NCBI GenBank assembly: GCA_017590115.1
Contig: JAGGNK010013003.1
Span: forward strand, 1,796,523-1,860,522
Direction of reading: 5' to 3'
Length of the DNA: 64,000 bases
DNA from: Montifringilla adamsi
Taxonomy: Eukaryota; Chordata; Aves; Passeriformes; Passeridae
In this document: positions 24,711 to 39,720 of the stretch, one piece after another
Numbering within the stretch: position 1 is the stretch's first letter
How the letters are laid out: each line of letters starts with the position of its first letter
Program-made: the position numbers and the translations under genes
Notes under the pieces: model-generated
What the model saw: only the letters and a program-made list of their open reading frames with translations
The model's database searches: none
Told to the model about the DNA's origin: nothing

Positions 24711-27012
24711 AAATCCAAACAGATACATTTTCATAACTAGCTGCTGCTCCCCACACTTTTTTGCTGGGTATGTGGTCATTGACAACACACCACTTACACC
24801 CTCAGTTTACAAATCATCTCCTTGGCAAACAAGCTGTTCAAGCCCATGAGCACAAATGCACAGTGGATTCTGTGAGTGTAAAATATATCCTAAGCATCCC
24901 TTCTCCTGCTCCTGTTCAATGACCTTTGGGGGAGGTAGGCTTCCTGGACACAAAATTACTAGACTGCAGCCTGAGGGTATCTTTTTTCTACCTACAGGCT
25001 TATATGTTTTACTTTGGAGGAAACTTCATCAATACTTAATACTCAGTGGCTTGGCATCAAGAGACTTTTGCTCTATGTCTTATGAAGTTTTTTGGGGTAG
25101 AGAAAGGTTTCTCCATTATCTTTTGGAAGCTCAGTGGCTGAAAACTGAAGCTTTTGTTTAATTTGTAAAGGCAATTCTACATTTACAGCTGTGCAGGAGA
25201 AGGAAAAAGAAAAAAAACAAAACAATGCCTCACTCTGAGCTTGGCGTTCTCAAGATAACACCAGAGTTCAGTGGAATTTCTGAGTTAAAAGATATCCCTT
25301 GAGATAATAGTCTCAGTTAAACACAATGGACTGCAGTGGTTCCTCTGTGTAAAGGTATAGACCTGCATAAAGGAAACAAAGCATGGGTAACCAGCCAGCT
25401 TGCAGTTTGCATTTGCATTTCATCAAAACTCAGAGCTACTTTCCAGCGCAGCAGGCAGTTAGCTTGCCCTAATTACTGCCAGGGAGACCCAGATGCTTTT
25501 GTCAGCTCTTCAAGCACGGAGAAAGATTACCAGCAGGCAAGCCAGCCATAGGATCAAGGATGGCTCCTAACAGGAGGCTTGTAAAAAATCCACTAATACT
25601 TATGTTCGCTACCAAATGGAAGAAATCTAAACACTTTATAAATCTGAGATCAAGCCAGACTATTCATATACAGGATTATCCTCCATGCTGAAGAAACAAA
25701 CACAAACACGCTCAATTAAAGACAGAGCTATCGCAACAAACTCTTTTTTTGTGTGATTTGTCCAGATGCAAAGCAGTGCCTTGAGCAGACAGAAAGGCAC
25801 ATTCAGCAGATGTGCCTGCCCACTGAAGGGACAGGACATGACAAAAAGATAGTGGGCTCCAGCATCTCCCACACCTTGGTGTGGGTTCAACCTCTTCCTG
25901 ACTCCAGTGGCAGAGGAAGCTGGGGCACAAAGGATTGTGGCCATTTTACCTACACGGACAGTCTGAATGAAGTAAAAGCAATTACTATTTTTCACATTTT
26001 GAAATTACATGGAGAGGATCCTCCATTCTCTTGCAAATTGAATTTCACAAGCTTTCAAAGCAATTTGGCTTAAGCTTGAGAAATAGACTCAGCAGCAGCT
26101 CTTTATCCAGCAGTAGTGGGGGAGGCCAGTGCCTCTTATCACTGATTTCAGCAGCTGGTTGAAACCAGCACAAATTCTCTATCACCATACAAAATACAAT
26201 TACCTTTTTTACCCTCCTCATATGAGAGAAGAAAAAAACCTGTTTGTTTGAAAAACTAGGACTGCAGCTTAACCTGAAATATTTTCTTCTGTTCAGCTGT
26301 ATGATTTTTTTTAAAAAATGAAAAGCCTGATTAATGCAGTTCAGGGCTGTGTGTGTTGTAAATCTGTAACCATTTGCTGACTTTTTATATATGGTAAAAT
26401 TCACCTGGGACCCAAGCTCTCCCCTGCCCTGTCTCTGCTGATTGCTGGATTTGAACTGGTCACTTGGGCAAAACAAGCAGAGACCCTTCTCCCTAGCAAA
26501 AGCTAAAGAGACACTCTGATTGTAAAGGAGGTGTTGGAAGTTAAATATTAAGGTTATTGATATTATGTTGTTAGGAGTTTCATCCTCTTTTGAGTAAAAT
26601 AACAGAAAATTTGGAGGGAGGGTCCTCTTGTTGCCACAAAAGCAGCCAAATTGGCATTATATGCCTCTGTGTAGGCAACTGTGGAGTCCCTCGTGACTTC
26701 AAACAATGTTCAAGTTCCAACAATATCCAAGTCAGAAAATTTGTTCAGCAAATTAAATGCACTGCCTGAGATGGTAGGATAGTATTCAGGAAAAGAGTCT
26801 TATCCAAGCACAGATCTATTGCTCCTAATGTATCTTGTATAAATGAACCCTGACTTTGGGCCTAAATCTTTGATCATTTGCAGATGCCATACATAGCACA
26901 AAATATTGGGGTCTACCTGAGTAGCTGGTGGTTAAGGATGGACTGCAAACCCAGGTGGTTCACTGTCTCCTTGCCTATTTTTCATTTGAAATTTTCATCC
27001 CAAGAGCTCTTG

Positions 27013-27120
27013 CTTTTTTTTTTTTTTTTTTCTTGTTTGTTTGTGGGATTTTTTTTGTTTTTGTTTGTTTGTTTGTTTTTTGTGGCTTTTTTTTTGGGGG
27101 GGGGGTGTGTTTTTCTTTTG
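27013..27120. repeat. T-rich tract with (TTTG)n and a G10 run
   Basis: It starts with an 18-to-19-nt T run, passes through gtttgtttgtttgtttg-type units and a T9/G10 junction near 27087-27105, and ends in tgtgtttttc. The two 70-90 codon open frames across it are artefacts of the low complexity. Confidence 0.9.
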
Positions 27121-29321
27121 GTGCACAACAAGAAAATTAGAATATTGTAACTCACATTCTCCTCTCAGCTACACTGATGTCCACAACTGAAGTCAATGGA
27201 GTTGTACCACAGTGACTGAGAATTTGGCTTGGTATATGAAACAGTAATCAAAAAGTTTTCTTTGTTTGCCAGAGTCAAGGATCTGTTACCATTTACTTTC
27301 TGTCCATGTCTGGTGCCAGGATAATACACATTTCTGATCCAACTCTCAGAGCATATTCATTTGTAAGTTTAAAAAATAATTTTAAAAAATTAGCTATTTG
27401 GCTGCTTTCAGTGGTACTAATAGAGTGGTATTAATAGCTTTTGTCCTTCTTTGAGAAACAAATCCTCTCAGAGAAACAAAAATGTAGGTGCTTTGACAAT
27501 ACTAAGAAACTTGCCAGCACAGCCCAAGGAATTTCCTCTCTAGTTCACTATTTGCAGTTTCCTCTTGGTCAAGGGTTGACTGCAAGTTGTTCCACACAAC
27601 ATCTCCTGCAACCTTCTTTGCTTTCAATGGACCTTTGCACTCTAGTTCCCAGAGCACAAGTGAAAACCAGCATTAAATGAGAGCTTTGCTGCCGGCCTGG
27701 GCAGAAAAGGACTGACATCATTAGGAGCATCAGCCACATTTATGCCAGCTCTTCTTTGTCAAAGTTAGGGATGGAAACTTGGAGACAGCCATCAAAGTTT
27801 GTACTGCAGAAAGTTATACTAAAATTTATATTATGCCATAATACTGACATATCTGAGATCTGCTTTTGTTTATGGTTATGTGTATTCATGTTTATTTGCT
27901 GGCATGTTGAATATTCTTAAGTTTCACCAATACTGTTATAACTATGGGATATTCTAAGATTAATTGCTCCTATCTTACTTCTCAGTGTCTTCATTGTCCA
28001 AACTTCATCTTTACAAAGAAAGGCCTCGCAGCACTTAAATACCTTCTATTCAAGATTCCACGGATCACTCCTCTCCCACAGGAAGTTAAATACAGGCTCT
28101 TGAGGCAAATATGACAGCAGATTATGTAGGAAAACAATCTGTCAATTATTCCTGCATTTTTAACTGTCAGTAGTGTGGTACAGCAAGTGGAAAAAAAAGG
28201 AGGAGAGCTGACAGAGTAATGAGCCATCCTCTCTAAAGATCACCAGTAAATGCTCTGCTGGCCACAAAGAACCACAATTAAGAGAATGCTGACATTGATA
28301 ACTAATGAGCTGTTTAAAATGTACAAATCAGAGTACACTTTACATGCCCTATCACCTGTGGGTGAGATTTTGTAGAATGTAATTCACAGGTGCTCTACTT
28401 GGATAGAAGTAAAAGATTTCATTCATTTCAAATTTTCACTGTTACAGAACAGTGGCTCAGATATCAGAACCACTCCTCATGGCACATCTTAATTAGAGAG
28501 ATGAAAGAAAACAGAATTTCTTTTGTAGGGAATGAATGAGAACTGAGATTTTACCTTTAGCTTAGACCTAGGTTAAGGTGGCACCAGAACAGACATAATT
28601 ATTTCTAATTTCAAGGAACTACTTGATTCAAGAAAAGACTTGAAAAGCACATGTTTAAATCCCTTCCAATCTCAGCATTTACTTAAGAACATGTTTAAAG
28701 AAAACACATATATTTAAATACTATCTTGAACTGGAATTCTTCTGCATACTGAGGTCCCACAAGCATTATCTGAAAAATCTCATGTACCTTACTCATCAGC
28801 AATAGATTTTATAAAATTTCCTTTTACACTACCAAAAAAATAAAACAATTTCCATGATTACAGTCAATAGTCAGGAAATGCACCATTATAGCTCTATCTT
28901 ACTGTTAGTATTTCTAAATAAAATTGTGCTCACACTGTGACTTTCACCTCTGCCACTGCATTTTTCTCTTTGACCAAGGAATGCCAGCAAGGAGTTTTAC
29001 TCTAAATTCCTATTTTCTCCCATGGACATATGGACTCTCCTTGTTCCCTGACTGAAACACGAGAATACACTTCCTGTAACATTTATCTATTTTTCTTTCC
29101 TCAAAGGGGGGAAAACCCCTTTGGCTCCCTCTACCTAGGTCACGTGAGTACAGTTTTTTACTGATGACCTTGCCTTGCCAAAAAGAAAACTTGCCATTTG
29201 GTTTGGCTTGCTAGTCACCTGAACAGCATAAGCAAAATTTGCATGTAATTCTGTTGAAAAAGTGTGCTTAAACTCCGAATGTGAGCTGAAATATGAACAG
29301 CTATATCATTCAGAACATCAG

Positions 29322-29346
29322 AAATAAAAATAAATAAATAAATAAA
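29322..29346. repeat. (AAAT)n microsatellite
   Basis: About four to five AAAT units (aataaataaataaataaa). Potentially polymorphic. Confidence 0.85.
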
Positions 29347-31930
29347 AGAAGGCACACTGTGTTACAAAACCATTCTTGTTGAGTTATCTAGCTCATTTTA
29401 CTACCAACCCAGGACTCTAGAGGGAAAACAACAATACACCCTCTCTAATGTTCAACACTAAGCTAAAATCAAATATTGTTGTTTCTTCAACAATGCTGAA
29501 ACTTCCACCTACTAAGATTAACGTTTCTCAGTGTTCATCATTATTATTTTAATACTGCACTACAAAGAAAATGGAATAGCCATATGGTGGAATTATCATG
29601 TCAGACATCTGTTACCTCCCTCTTAAGGAAAAAAAAAAACAAAACATTTCAATCTATTCACAGACTAAGCAAGCTGATAGCTATTATTAATATATAAAGA
29701 TATTTGTAATACAAAGATGTTAAGTGTAGGGTTAAATGAATTGTAGGATTTTCTTTAGACGTTTACCTGTGTAACACTAAAACCACAGATAATGTTCTCT
29801 ATTTCTGTGTGGACTCAGCACTACAAAAACTATTGCAAAAAATTTAAGTACTTAAGTCAGTTAAGATTGCAGAGGAGGCACTGCCTCAACAGATTTGCAA
29901 AGCTTTTCAAACAGTTGACTGAAAACATTGGGCTGATCTCAGCCATTTACAGATTTATGTTTAATTAGATGAATATAATACAAAACACTTTTCAAAAACT
30001 GGTCTTATTTTGATTTTAATTTTGAAACTTTCTTTTTTTTTTTTAATTTTTATTTAATTTGCCTGTACTTAAAAATAAGGAATAATAATTTTTTTAAATC
30101 ACACAGAAATAGGTTTGAACAGAAATTTTTCTTTTTTATTCTCGGTATGCTGCTGATAAAAATTTAAAAACTATTTTTGGTCATCAAAAATAATTCTTCC
30201 ATCAATCATTGGGGAAGGCAATAATAACATCCTGACCCCTTGTCTCCTGCATGTGCTTTTAACGATGACTGTAGTTTCATAAGGAAAATACCACAACTGC
30301 CTTTATGCCTCATTTAACTGTAATATTGGGCCATTTTAATCACTTTAGAAAATATTATTTCTAAGATTATTCCTGTGCATGGTGAAAAAAGCGACCACCG
30401 CCACCCCAGGGACAAAAAATGCTAATACCATTATCAAGGAAATATTTTAATCGTTCATGCTATCCTAGTTATAAAAAATGTAGCAAAAAAATTATGTTTA
30501 TACACTCAACTACATATGCAAATACTTAATTTTTAGAAGGCAACACATATCTAGCTACCACTGCCATCCTACACTGTGGGATATGAAGGTATTGATAATG
30601 CTTTGGTATGGATTACATCAGTTAATTACCAAGTCCATCACACCTACAGAAAATGCATTCAGACTGTCATGTTCAATAACTCTGGGAACCTGGAATTAAG
30701 CAACTAAGTCTTCGTATTAATGTAAGGAATTATCGGCTTTTCTGAACGCATTAAGTCTAGATGGATGTCCCTAAAGCATTCAGTAAAATTCCCAGACACT
30801 TAATTTTAGTGAATTTGTGGCCTCGTGAAACATGGAGACAGGATCTATGCTCATTTTTCCAAAATATGACCTGAAATAGACATAAAGAAGGGGGAATATT
30901 TCTCTTTGGAATTTATTAATGCCAGCACATTTGTGAAAATCACAGGAGAATCCGGATAGGAAGAGAAAAGCAAATGATCTGTAAGTCAGCGGAATCAGCT
31001 ACAGCTACATGGACATCAGAACCTCACTCGATGCTGACCCTCACAGCATCACTCAGCACACATAATGATGTCCTGCTTTAAAAACCTGAAAATAACATGC
31101 TCTTTTCATTTGACGTATGTCTAAGGCCATTTTTTCTGACTTCATCCTTTTTTCCTAATTCATGAACATGTCAGAATCTTCTCTGTATTTATAGTGTTAC
31201 GCTGGGAGCTGAGAAAAACCTGCAAGCTGATGGCCATTTCAAAAGCCTGGTCATCCTCTTCAGTCTTTCTCCTTGACAGGATCCACCCACAAAGGTCCAA
31301 ACATTTAGTATGTGTCTGGATTTAAAGACCTAGCAAGATAACACAGAACATTGTACCTTCAAGTATTTTGTTCCCCTTGTGAGCCTCTTTCCTCCAGGAT
31401 CTGAGGGAATATCAACATCATGGAATCTCTTCACTCAGGCTTCCTCCCCATGGTTTCTGATCTTTCCAGTACTAATTCTACCTGCTACCTGTTCTCCCAA
31501 AACCTTGGTACTTGCAGCACTTTGTTTTTAGATACAGACACAATCCGAAGTGACATAGCTGAACACATCAAAGCCAGGAATGGATTTGATCCTCAGCCCA
31601 TCATCATCTCACAGAGGGGAAGTGCTTGGTTATTTATTAATGGAGAGGAATATATCATCAGATTTTCTGGAGTGGACTTTAAGAAAATGGTTCCTATTTC
31701 TCACTCCATGCTCCTATGCACTTCTAGGAGAGAGTGGCATAGTTGGATCCAAGGAAAAATTTCAGTTCTTCTCTTCCTTAGTGCAGACGCCCCTGCCCAT
31801 CATTTATGTTCCCTCTTTGGAGAAACTGGCAAGTCTCATAGCTTTCTTCCTTGAGTCCCTTTGGAGAATTTACTACTCCCCTTCACAGTAAAAAAATTCC
31901 AATCTAATAACTTCATCTGGCTTTTAAAAA

Positions 31931-31974
31931 TGTGCATGTCTGTGTGTCTGTGTGTGTATAAATATATGTATGTG
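31931..31974. repeat. (TG)n / TATG low-complexity repeat
   Basis: Imperfect run of gtctgtgtgtctgtgtgtgta followed by tatatgtatgtg. Short and interrupted. Confidence 0.8.
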
Positions 31975-34900
31975 CTTGCGAAACCATACTGCAAAAAAGA
32001 GACATTTCAACAGGGGTTCATTAAGTGAAAGGAAAACTATGCAAAGAAATAAACACTGCATGCAAAGTTATTCATAACAGAATTGCAGATGTTCTAGGCA
32101 AAGAGCATCAAGACATAACACTTAGGAAGTATCTAACTCTGAAGTAATGCCAGCATATAAACAAAACATAAGTTTCAGCTGTTCGAATCAACTGTTGATT
32201 ACAGAATGAAAACAAATATTTAAAGACAAGTTTAGCTAATGGATTAAATTAAATAAATCAATAAATCATAAAGTACTTATTGAGTTATTCAAGACAGACA
32301 TAGACTGTTGATACTAACCATAGAGGGAAAAAAAAGGGTTTTGAAGAAAACTTCAAAATTAATTTATTAACTGAAAGTCCCAAGAATTGTATGATTAAAG
32401 AAAATGATCTGCAGCCTGTGAAGCAGGCATGCCTGTGAATGAAGATTTGGTCTTAATCACTGTAAATGAGTATAAAGGTTTCTCACATCGCTGTCACCGT
32501 TGTGTTTAGAAGAAATTTTCAGTATTTAATACAGTTGTATCACCTACATTTTGAAGAGCTATGATACACGCTTGATGTTCAATAAAACATCACACAACAG
32601 ACTCTTGTAATCATGTCCTTGCCAGCCACACATAAAAGCAGGTTGCACACTGCAACTTGCAGCAATTAGCCTGATTAATTAGATATGGAAAGAAAATTCT
32701 TCTCCCAGCACTCCATGTGCTGTGGAAACACGTGGAATCCATTGGCTGGCTGCAGCAGCAGGACTGACACTGCTGCAGAGCACTGGGGAGGCTGAAAGTG
32801 TGGCAGCACTTGGAAGCTTTATCAGGGCAGGGTGCCTGCTCTGGGCTCTCTCAACTGAGAGAAGAAGGTCACACCCTGAGTCAATTTGCTTTTCTTTCTC
32901 TCAGCTCTCAGGAATCACACACAAAAGAAATAGAATGTATTATTCCATGCTTTCTGAAAGGAAATTGTGTGAGCCAAGCTTGTAAAACACACAGCACTTC
33001 AATCATAAAAGTGCACCAAAGGAAGTGGTTAATGAGATCTTCAGGCTTAGCAAGGCTCCAGAAAGTGATAAGGGGACTGAACGACTCTCGCTTTCTTTTC
33101 ACAGGAGAACAGAAGCTCTGAGACACAATACAAGGATTTCTATCCTTCAAGGCTTCCGAGAATCAGTGACTGTAGCACACCCAGCCTTTTTCAGCACCCC
33201 AAATGCAGAAAAATGCATTACAGCCATGTGATGGTACAGTTAAGGGTCACCAGCTCAGCAACAACCTTTTGTTCCACCTGGGTGAAACAATCCCATTTCT
33301 GTGTAATCCTAATGTTTATTTAGTGTGCTGGCAGGCACTGAGAAGGAATAGTGGAAGGCACAGAGTGTGAGAGATAGCCAAGCATTGTTTCATGTGAGGA
33401 CCCTTCCTAAGAAAAGAGGTTGACACAAAGAGCTGTAACTGCAAGAGAAATATTTCACCAGCAACAAATCACTGCATGAATTTGTTGTTTGCTCAGCAAC
33501 AGTTTGATGCTGTCCCATGTTTTATGCAAAGGGATGGTTTAGAAATATTACTGTCCTAACATGACATGAGCAACTTACTGGGAATAAAGAAAGGCAGCAT
33601 GCTATGAAAAAACATTGGTGCCAAGGTGATTGCTCTACTAAATTTCACCACATTTAAAAATAGTAATGTGTCAGAATTTGAGACTGGATAAAACCAATCT
33701 GGGTTAACAAAACCATAATAAAATAAATTGTTATAAATTAACTTGGTCATTTAAACATGAAAGAATGTCAAAATTAAAGCAGCAAGTGGCCTGAGATCCT
33801 TTTCTCTCAAACTGAACTTAAAAAGAAATTTTTTTTTGCAACTAATTAATCAGCAATTTATGCAAGCATCTTGCCATTCTTTGGATTATTAACACTGTTG
33901 TAATTTCATTTACAAGCAGATTTTTTTCCCTGTGTGTATACACCATAGGGGGTAGTTTCAAAGCCGTGCTCAAGGTTATAGATGTATCCCACTGGCTGAA
34001 CAGAAATTCCATGGTGTGACTTCCTTTGGAGGAGCTGGAAACCCATCCCATCTGGATGGTGCCTCATGAAGTAAATCCACAACAGAGCCAAAGACACACC
34101 AGAAGTCTTCTGTACAGTGCAGTAGGAATGAAATAGCATTGCTGACCACGTTCAGCGGTTTCTGTGCCTCTAGTTTTCCATGCAACTGGTTAGGATTTGC
34201 CTTTGCTGTTCCACTGTTCTCCAAAGAGCCTCTATGAACCATTCCTCTCCAACAAATGCCAACAACAACAAACGGCAAATCTTATCCTCTGAGCTTGGGA
34301 CAATTAAGGATACTGTTAGAGTTTTTATATATTAAAGTGTCACAGGGTAAGATTTTCAAAAACATTGATGGAATATAGAAACATTAATGAATCTGAGGAA
34401 CTTCTGAGAAACTCATCCTAAGCACATACATACTTTGTTCTTCTCTTTCATCTTTGATTTTTAAACACAAAGCAGGGGAAAATCTGGCTCTGCAATATGC
34501 AACAGGAGACCAGGATGGGTGCCAGAACTGACACAATTTAGCTTCTCTGGGAGCTTAATATCCTTGAGATCTTTATGCTGAACCAGATTTGACTGAATTG
34601 GTCAAGGAATGCAATATTTATTGAGATGGATAGACAGACAACCATGAGATCATATAAGTAATACTTGAAGACAGCAAAACAATGAGCGAGTTCAAGAGAC
34701 AATTGTACTGAATTTTCTAAATTTACACAACAATTTATACAGCCTATTTACACAACTCCAGTACTCCAGCAGAAAAGCCAATATTCAATATGCAAATATT
34801 TTGCAGTAGATTGGGAAAATCTAATGTGATCAGGTAGCAAATATTAAAACAAAGATAAAGAAGTTTAATGTTCAGGGTCCTCTTTTCAATTTATTAGACA

Positions 34901-34998
34901 CCTTGAGTGTCAGTGATGTTGACAATTATGTTTTAAAACTATTAATGAAATGATCAAAAATCACTAGAAGCATCTTAACATTCTTAATATGATATTTT

Positions 34999-35018
34999 AA
35001 ACAAACAAACAAACAAAA
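34999..35018. repeat. (CAAA)n microsatellite
   Basis: Four consecutive CAAA-type units (acaaacaaacaaacaaa) in AT-rich intron. Confidence 0.8.
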
Positions 35019-36805
35019 ACACAAGAAAAAGTGCAAGGTTTTCATGCATCTAGTTAAATTTCTGTTTACCTGCAATTGATACCTTCACAACTATCATTCT
35101 GCACAGAGATCCTACTGCAAATGACATTTGTCCTGAACAATCAAATTTCCCAGGATCTGTCAGCTAAGGGACATCTGTGGATGCTGAGCACAGGGACACT
35201 GGAAGCTGTGGGATTCACTTTGCACTAGTGAGCATCTGTTGAGTCAAATCCTTGTGATTTATTGGAGCCCTGGGGGAGAGCTTTGCCTGCCGGGGCTGAT
35301 GAACTCTGGTAGCTGGTGTGACCATCCAGAGAAAGAAGTGGAAGAGCAGATACATGAAAAGAACACGCTTGTGCATAGAAACAGGACTTTGAAAACCACA
35401 CAGTACATAATTTTAAACCAAAATAGGTGGAAAAAACTCATCCTCCTATCAATGTTATCTTTATTCATTTGATGATCAGTGTATCTCCATAAAACATGCT
35501 CACGTTGGCTATCCTGTGTATAGGTCATGTGTTCAACTACCATTCTTAGCACTGAACTCTTTCCATGGATAATTCCTCTGTTTTCTCCAGTGCTTGTTTT
35601 TATTTGGCAGGTGAAGTCTCTGAGAGAAGACTGTCACTGTCCCTGCTACAATGAATGCTATTTAAATCTGCTCCTTCAGTATATGTAAAGAAACATACCC
35701 TTCACCTGATGTATGCCCTCCAAGGCAACTGACCAAACTTCAGTTCATTGGTTTAGTTCTGACCAAAAATCAGTGCCTATTGTTCCCAAACATGCAATCA
35801 TCTCACAGTATAGAGCAATTGCTGGCTAAGTGGCTTAGTGTTATTGATAAGAGCCCACCCTGATGAGAACAAGGAGGACTGCCAGAATATGTTATGGAAA
35901 ATTAAAAAAAGCTGTTTTGCACACAATTTTCAGAAATGGTTTCCAGTACATGAGAGTAGAGGCTGGTCTGTGGATAGGCTGTCAGAACCAAATGCTTAGA
36001 AAGGGATGAGAAATGAGCATATTTTTCTTGATTTACTATCACTTCATTTATGATTTCCAGTTAATACAGATTCACAAAGCTGTGCCAAAGAGATACTAAA
36101 GGCCTGATTGGGCTTTCCTAATTCAAGCAAAACCCATTCTCTAAGTCCTTTTGAAGCCTTTCAGGCTTCTGCCAACTCTTGCAATTTTTATTGCAAGCCT
36201 TGCAGTACTCTGTTTAGTTTAACATTTCAGCTCTTGGAGATCTACCACATGAGAATCTTTATTTTCAGTTTTAAAATATACTTATCAACTTTATGACAAC
36301 AGAAAAACTTGCAAATTAGACTTTTTTTAAAGTGTTAAAAATAAAAGGCAAAAAGAAGGAAGAACTTAATTGTATCATTTTGCTGAATAGCTTCATAAAA
36401 AGGTGATATTCTTAGAAGAAATTCATTATTTCTGAGTCCAAGTGCATACTCAAGGTTCCCTAAAGGTTAGCAACACATATTTTCCTGTAACATAAGTCCT
36501 GTTCTTGCAAAAATTAAGCTGGGGTTTTTCTTTCCATGCTCATGAAGGTATGCAAAATGTTTGGCCTCCTCCCATGCAGTGTGGGGGGAGCAAAGGACCT
36601 CTCCTTCGGTCCTCAGCTTCCCTGCCAGGGGAATGGCTGGGGATTCCCCCAGGTGTCAATGGCAAAGTGTGAAGCAGAGGAAACATCTCACTGACCACCC
36701 AGCTGGTGCCAATTCTGCACCAACTGCTTGACCAGGCAGCCCAGTTGCCCAATGCAGAATCTGCTGTAGCTCTTTGTCACCCTACAGCTGTCTGAAAAGC
36801 CTGGA

Positions 36806-36831
36806 TAAAAAAAAAAACAAAAACAAAAACA
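36806..36831. repeat. A-rich (CAAAAA)n tract
   Basis: An A-run of eleven followed by caaaaacaaaaacac. Low complexity only. Confidence 0.8.
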
Positions 36832-39720
36832 CCGGGCAGTGAAGTGTCCCTCCCAATGGCTGCAAATCTGCACACTTGTTGACACTGAAACAACACAATG
36901 CTTGCTTCATTTCCCTCTTCCTCTCGCCTCCTGAATTCCTCTTTTTTCCCTCCTCCTTACTGATACCTTTTGTTTATTATATGAGATACTGGAGGCAGGG
37001 ACTCTCACTTCCTCTGTGTTTACCCAGTGCCTTGCATGGAGGCTGACAGCTTGAATGCCATTATAATCAAAGGGGGAGTAGAGGGGAGGATTTAAGGCAC
37101 TAAGAAAAATCAGGCATTCACCTACTACTGACATTCAATAAGCTTTGAGTACCTTTCTCCCCTTTGAAAAATTTACATTTCACAGTGCAATAATTAAGAT
37201 GTCTGTCATCACCAAAACATCCACTGTTAAAATATTTCCAAGATGGGAAAACCTTCATTTAGAGTCTTCAGCAAAAACCATTTCTGTCTCAGAAGCACTA
37301 AGACCTCCTTCATCTAAAATCATGCACAACAGTATTCAGCATACTTTCTGGGAGTCCCATGTGGATCTTGCATCATATATTGCTTTTGTTAACATCTGTG
37401 AGGGAGCAGAGACTCCATCAATTAAACATTGTAGGTTTCTTAAAAGAACCTTTCCTATAAATAGAGATTTAAATGATCTCCTTTAAGTATTGCAATCTTT
37501 AATTGAATTCAATACCTCTGCAAATGGAGCAAACAATCTCTGACTGATTAGATCATTTGCTTCTATTCTATTTCAGCCATGCACTGGTTTGCCGTAATGT
37601 AAGGTTTTTTTCATTAGCAATTGCTGTTCAGCTGCATATTTTCCTCAGTAACCTAATTAATGCTGGAGAGGTAACTTTTCTTCTTGTGCATTACCATATG
37701 TTAGTGTAGTTGACACCATTGCAGAGGTTATATATAAGCAAAAATCAGAAAAAAAAATGTAAAGGACAAAAATGAAAGAGAACGAAGACATCAAAGGTGG
37801 ATTTTTTATTTTTTTCATGCGATGGTGAGTGCCTTCATCTCCAGTGACATTAAGGTGGAAAGTGATTACTCAGCACCCTGCAGGACAGACCCATGGGAGC
37901 CCTATGGGTCACAAGCTCAGAAATTATTATATCCAGGGAGAATAAGAACCAGGTATGAATGAAGAGAAGAAATTATGTCCCTAAGCTGATTCAATAGCTT
38001 CCTAGGTCTTTGTTGCATGAGTAGTATAGCATCCTGCAGACAAATTTCAGCTCTGACTTTGGGATGTTTTCAATCTCCCACAATGAAATCATGGGCCAGA
38101 TGCCAAACTGTGCTTCAGTGCAGTCCCTGACTAATTAAGTGTACGAAATGACACACAGAGATGCTACCAGGCAGGACATTCAGACACAGATGAAGTCAAG
38201 AAAGGCTCATTTATACACTCAGGATGCCCCAAGTGCTGCAGTGATGTTACCATGGGATGCTTTCCTCACAAATGTTGCTTTCAGGCTCCTAAATCAGGAG
38301 TTTCCCATCAGATGCATGAAGTCCTTGCTCCAGCCAGGCTAACAGGTGAGAGAGGCTGATCAAAACCTTCACCATCAGGGCTTGGTTTGCAGCCATGCCC
38401 TGCACTTCTGGGTAGTCCTGGAGCCTGCTGGAAGCTCCTCAGGGTGGGGTATCAAAGAGCTCATGGCATTTTGGCATAGCCACTTCAGCCCAAAAGGGAT
38501 GAAGAAATGGCACAACTGCCTTGCGGCCACTCAGCCCCAGTGGCAGTGAGCTTCTCTAAAAAATTGAGTAGATGTTCTGATAGAGTCAATAAGGGCCATA
38601 TCTTATTTCAGGCACCACAGCCTAGAAACAGAAAAGCTTTGGAAAATCATTTTGCCCTAATTGTTTTGTTTCCCCTCTTCAGAAAAATTTATACCTCACC
38701 ACAGTTGTTAGCTTAAGAAAATTTTCTTCCAAAAATGTCCCACTGAAAAACCTCAAAAATAAAAGTCTTAGTGGCTAAATATGCAAATAGTGTGCAAATT
38801 GTACTGGGGAATACTCCCAGAAACTGAGGCCAGCTGGCAAAGCAATTATACCAGTAAATGCCTGCTGCCTACAGATCATGCAGGGTGACAACTGAGAATG
38901 GTCCCTGTGACATTTTTCCTCCAAAATTGTGTCTGGGAGTAACATGAAAGAGTGGCAGAGGCCAACAGTATGCTGGGAACTGGAACAGCTTAACTTTGTT
39001 TAATTTTAATTTAGTAACATTAATTTAGCTCAAATTATTTCACACCATGAGGGTGTTCTACATTTTAGAAACATATTTTCCCTTCGGTAAATTTTCTGAA
39101 GTCTTGGATTTGGTTGCTGCAAATACTGAGGTCAGACTAGTTGGATAATAGAGTGCAAGATACTATTTAAAACAGAATTAAGACCAAAGAAAATATATTG
39201 TTATTTATTAAAACTCTGTAACTCACAACAATAATTATTTAAAACCTCCTGCACCCTGCAAGTCAAAATGTTTTTTTAAAAGGCTTATTTTTAACTCAAA
39301 TGTACTGCTTCAGGTTTGTTAAATAATTTTTATGTTTACCGTAGTTTTTGATCCATAATACAAAGCATACAAAGATACTACAGACAGAAAAGCTGAAGTG
39401 TCAAATTTGATTCACCAATTCACTCTGTGATTTGAGGTTTTACACAGAAAACAGGCAACCTGACCTCAGCCTCTGCCTAACCTGCATGTGCTTCATTCTT
39501 GAGCAAATGAACCTTATGGAGCACACCCTGTCTCTCCCTCGTGATGCTTTCTGTGTTCCTTGTCCTACTTCTGGATCTCAGGAGTGTAGCTGTCTGTCAT
39601 GGCTTGGTGGCACAGTGGACACACAAGCATGTGAACCAGAAGAACACAAGAAATATGTTTTATTTCTTAATCAAATGAAGAAAGCAGAAAAGCTTTTAGC
39701 AGGGTACTTTTTTTCTTAGT

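Larger units (their letters stand above)
16641..29320. other. NRXN1 intron, no gene seen
   Basis: AT-rich non-coding sequence. It contains the A-tracts, the 24.3-kb tandem duplication and the T/G-rich tract listed separately. It also has a 16-nt-period partial duplication at 20576-20608 and a 12-bp perfect inverted repeat at 21436-21478. No exon of NRXN1 or of another gene was recognised. The largest open frame (143 codons, 26045-26476, minus) looks like chance. Confidence 0.65.
29347..39720. other. NRXN1 intron, no gene seen
   Basis: AT-rich non-coding sequence with short TG, CAAA and CAAAAA simple repeats listed separately. A 144-codon open frame at 31420-31854 (plus) has no recognisable domain. 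No mobile element, exon or RNA gene was recognised. The stretch 37560-37740 is rich in TAATTA/ATTAG-type words and could be a conserved non-coding block, but that needs an alignment. Confidence 0.65.

Noticed and set aside
26045..26476. 143-codon minus-strand open frame
   Set aside because: Low-quality composition with Lys- and Phe-rich runs from A/T tracts. No domain recognised.
29102..29123. 8-bp inverted repeat with a 6-nt loop (caaagggg / cccctttg)
   Set aside because: Too short to support a terminator or RNA gene in a vertebrate intron.
31420..31854. 144-codon plus-strand open frame
   Set aside because: No recognisable domain or paralogue. It overlaps a second frame of similar openness, as chance would give.
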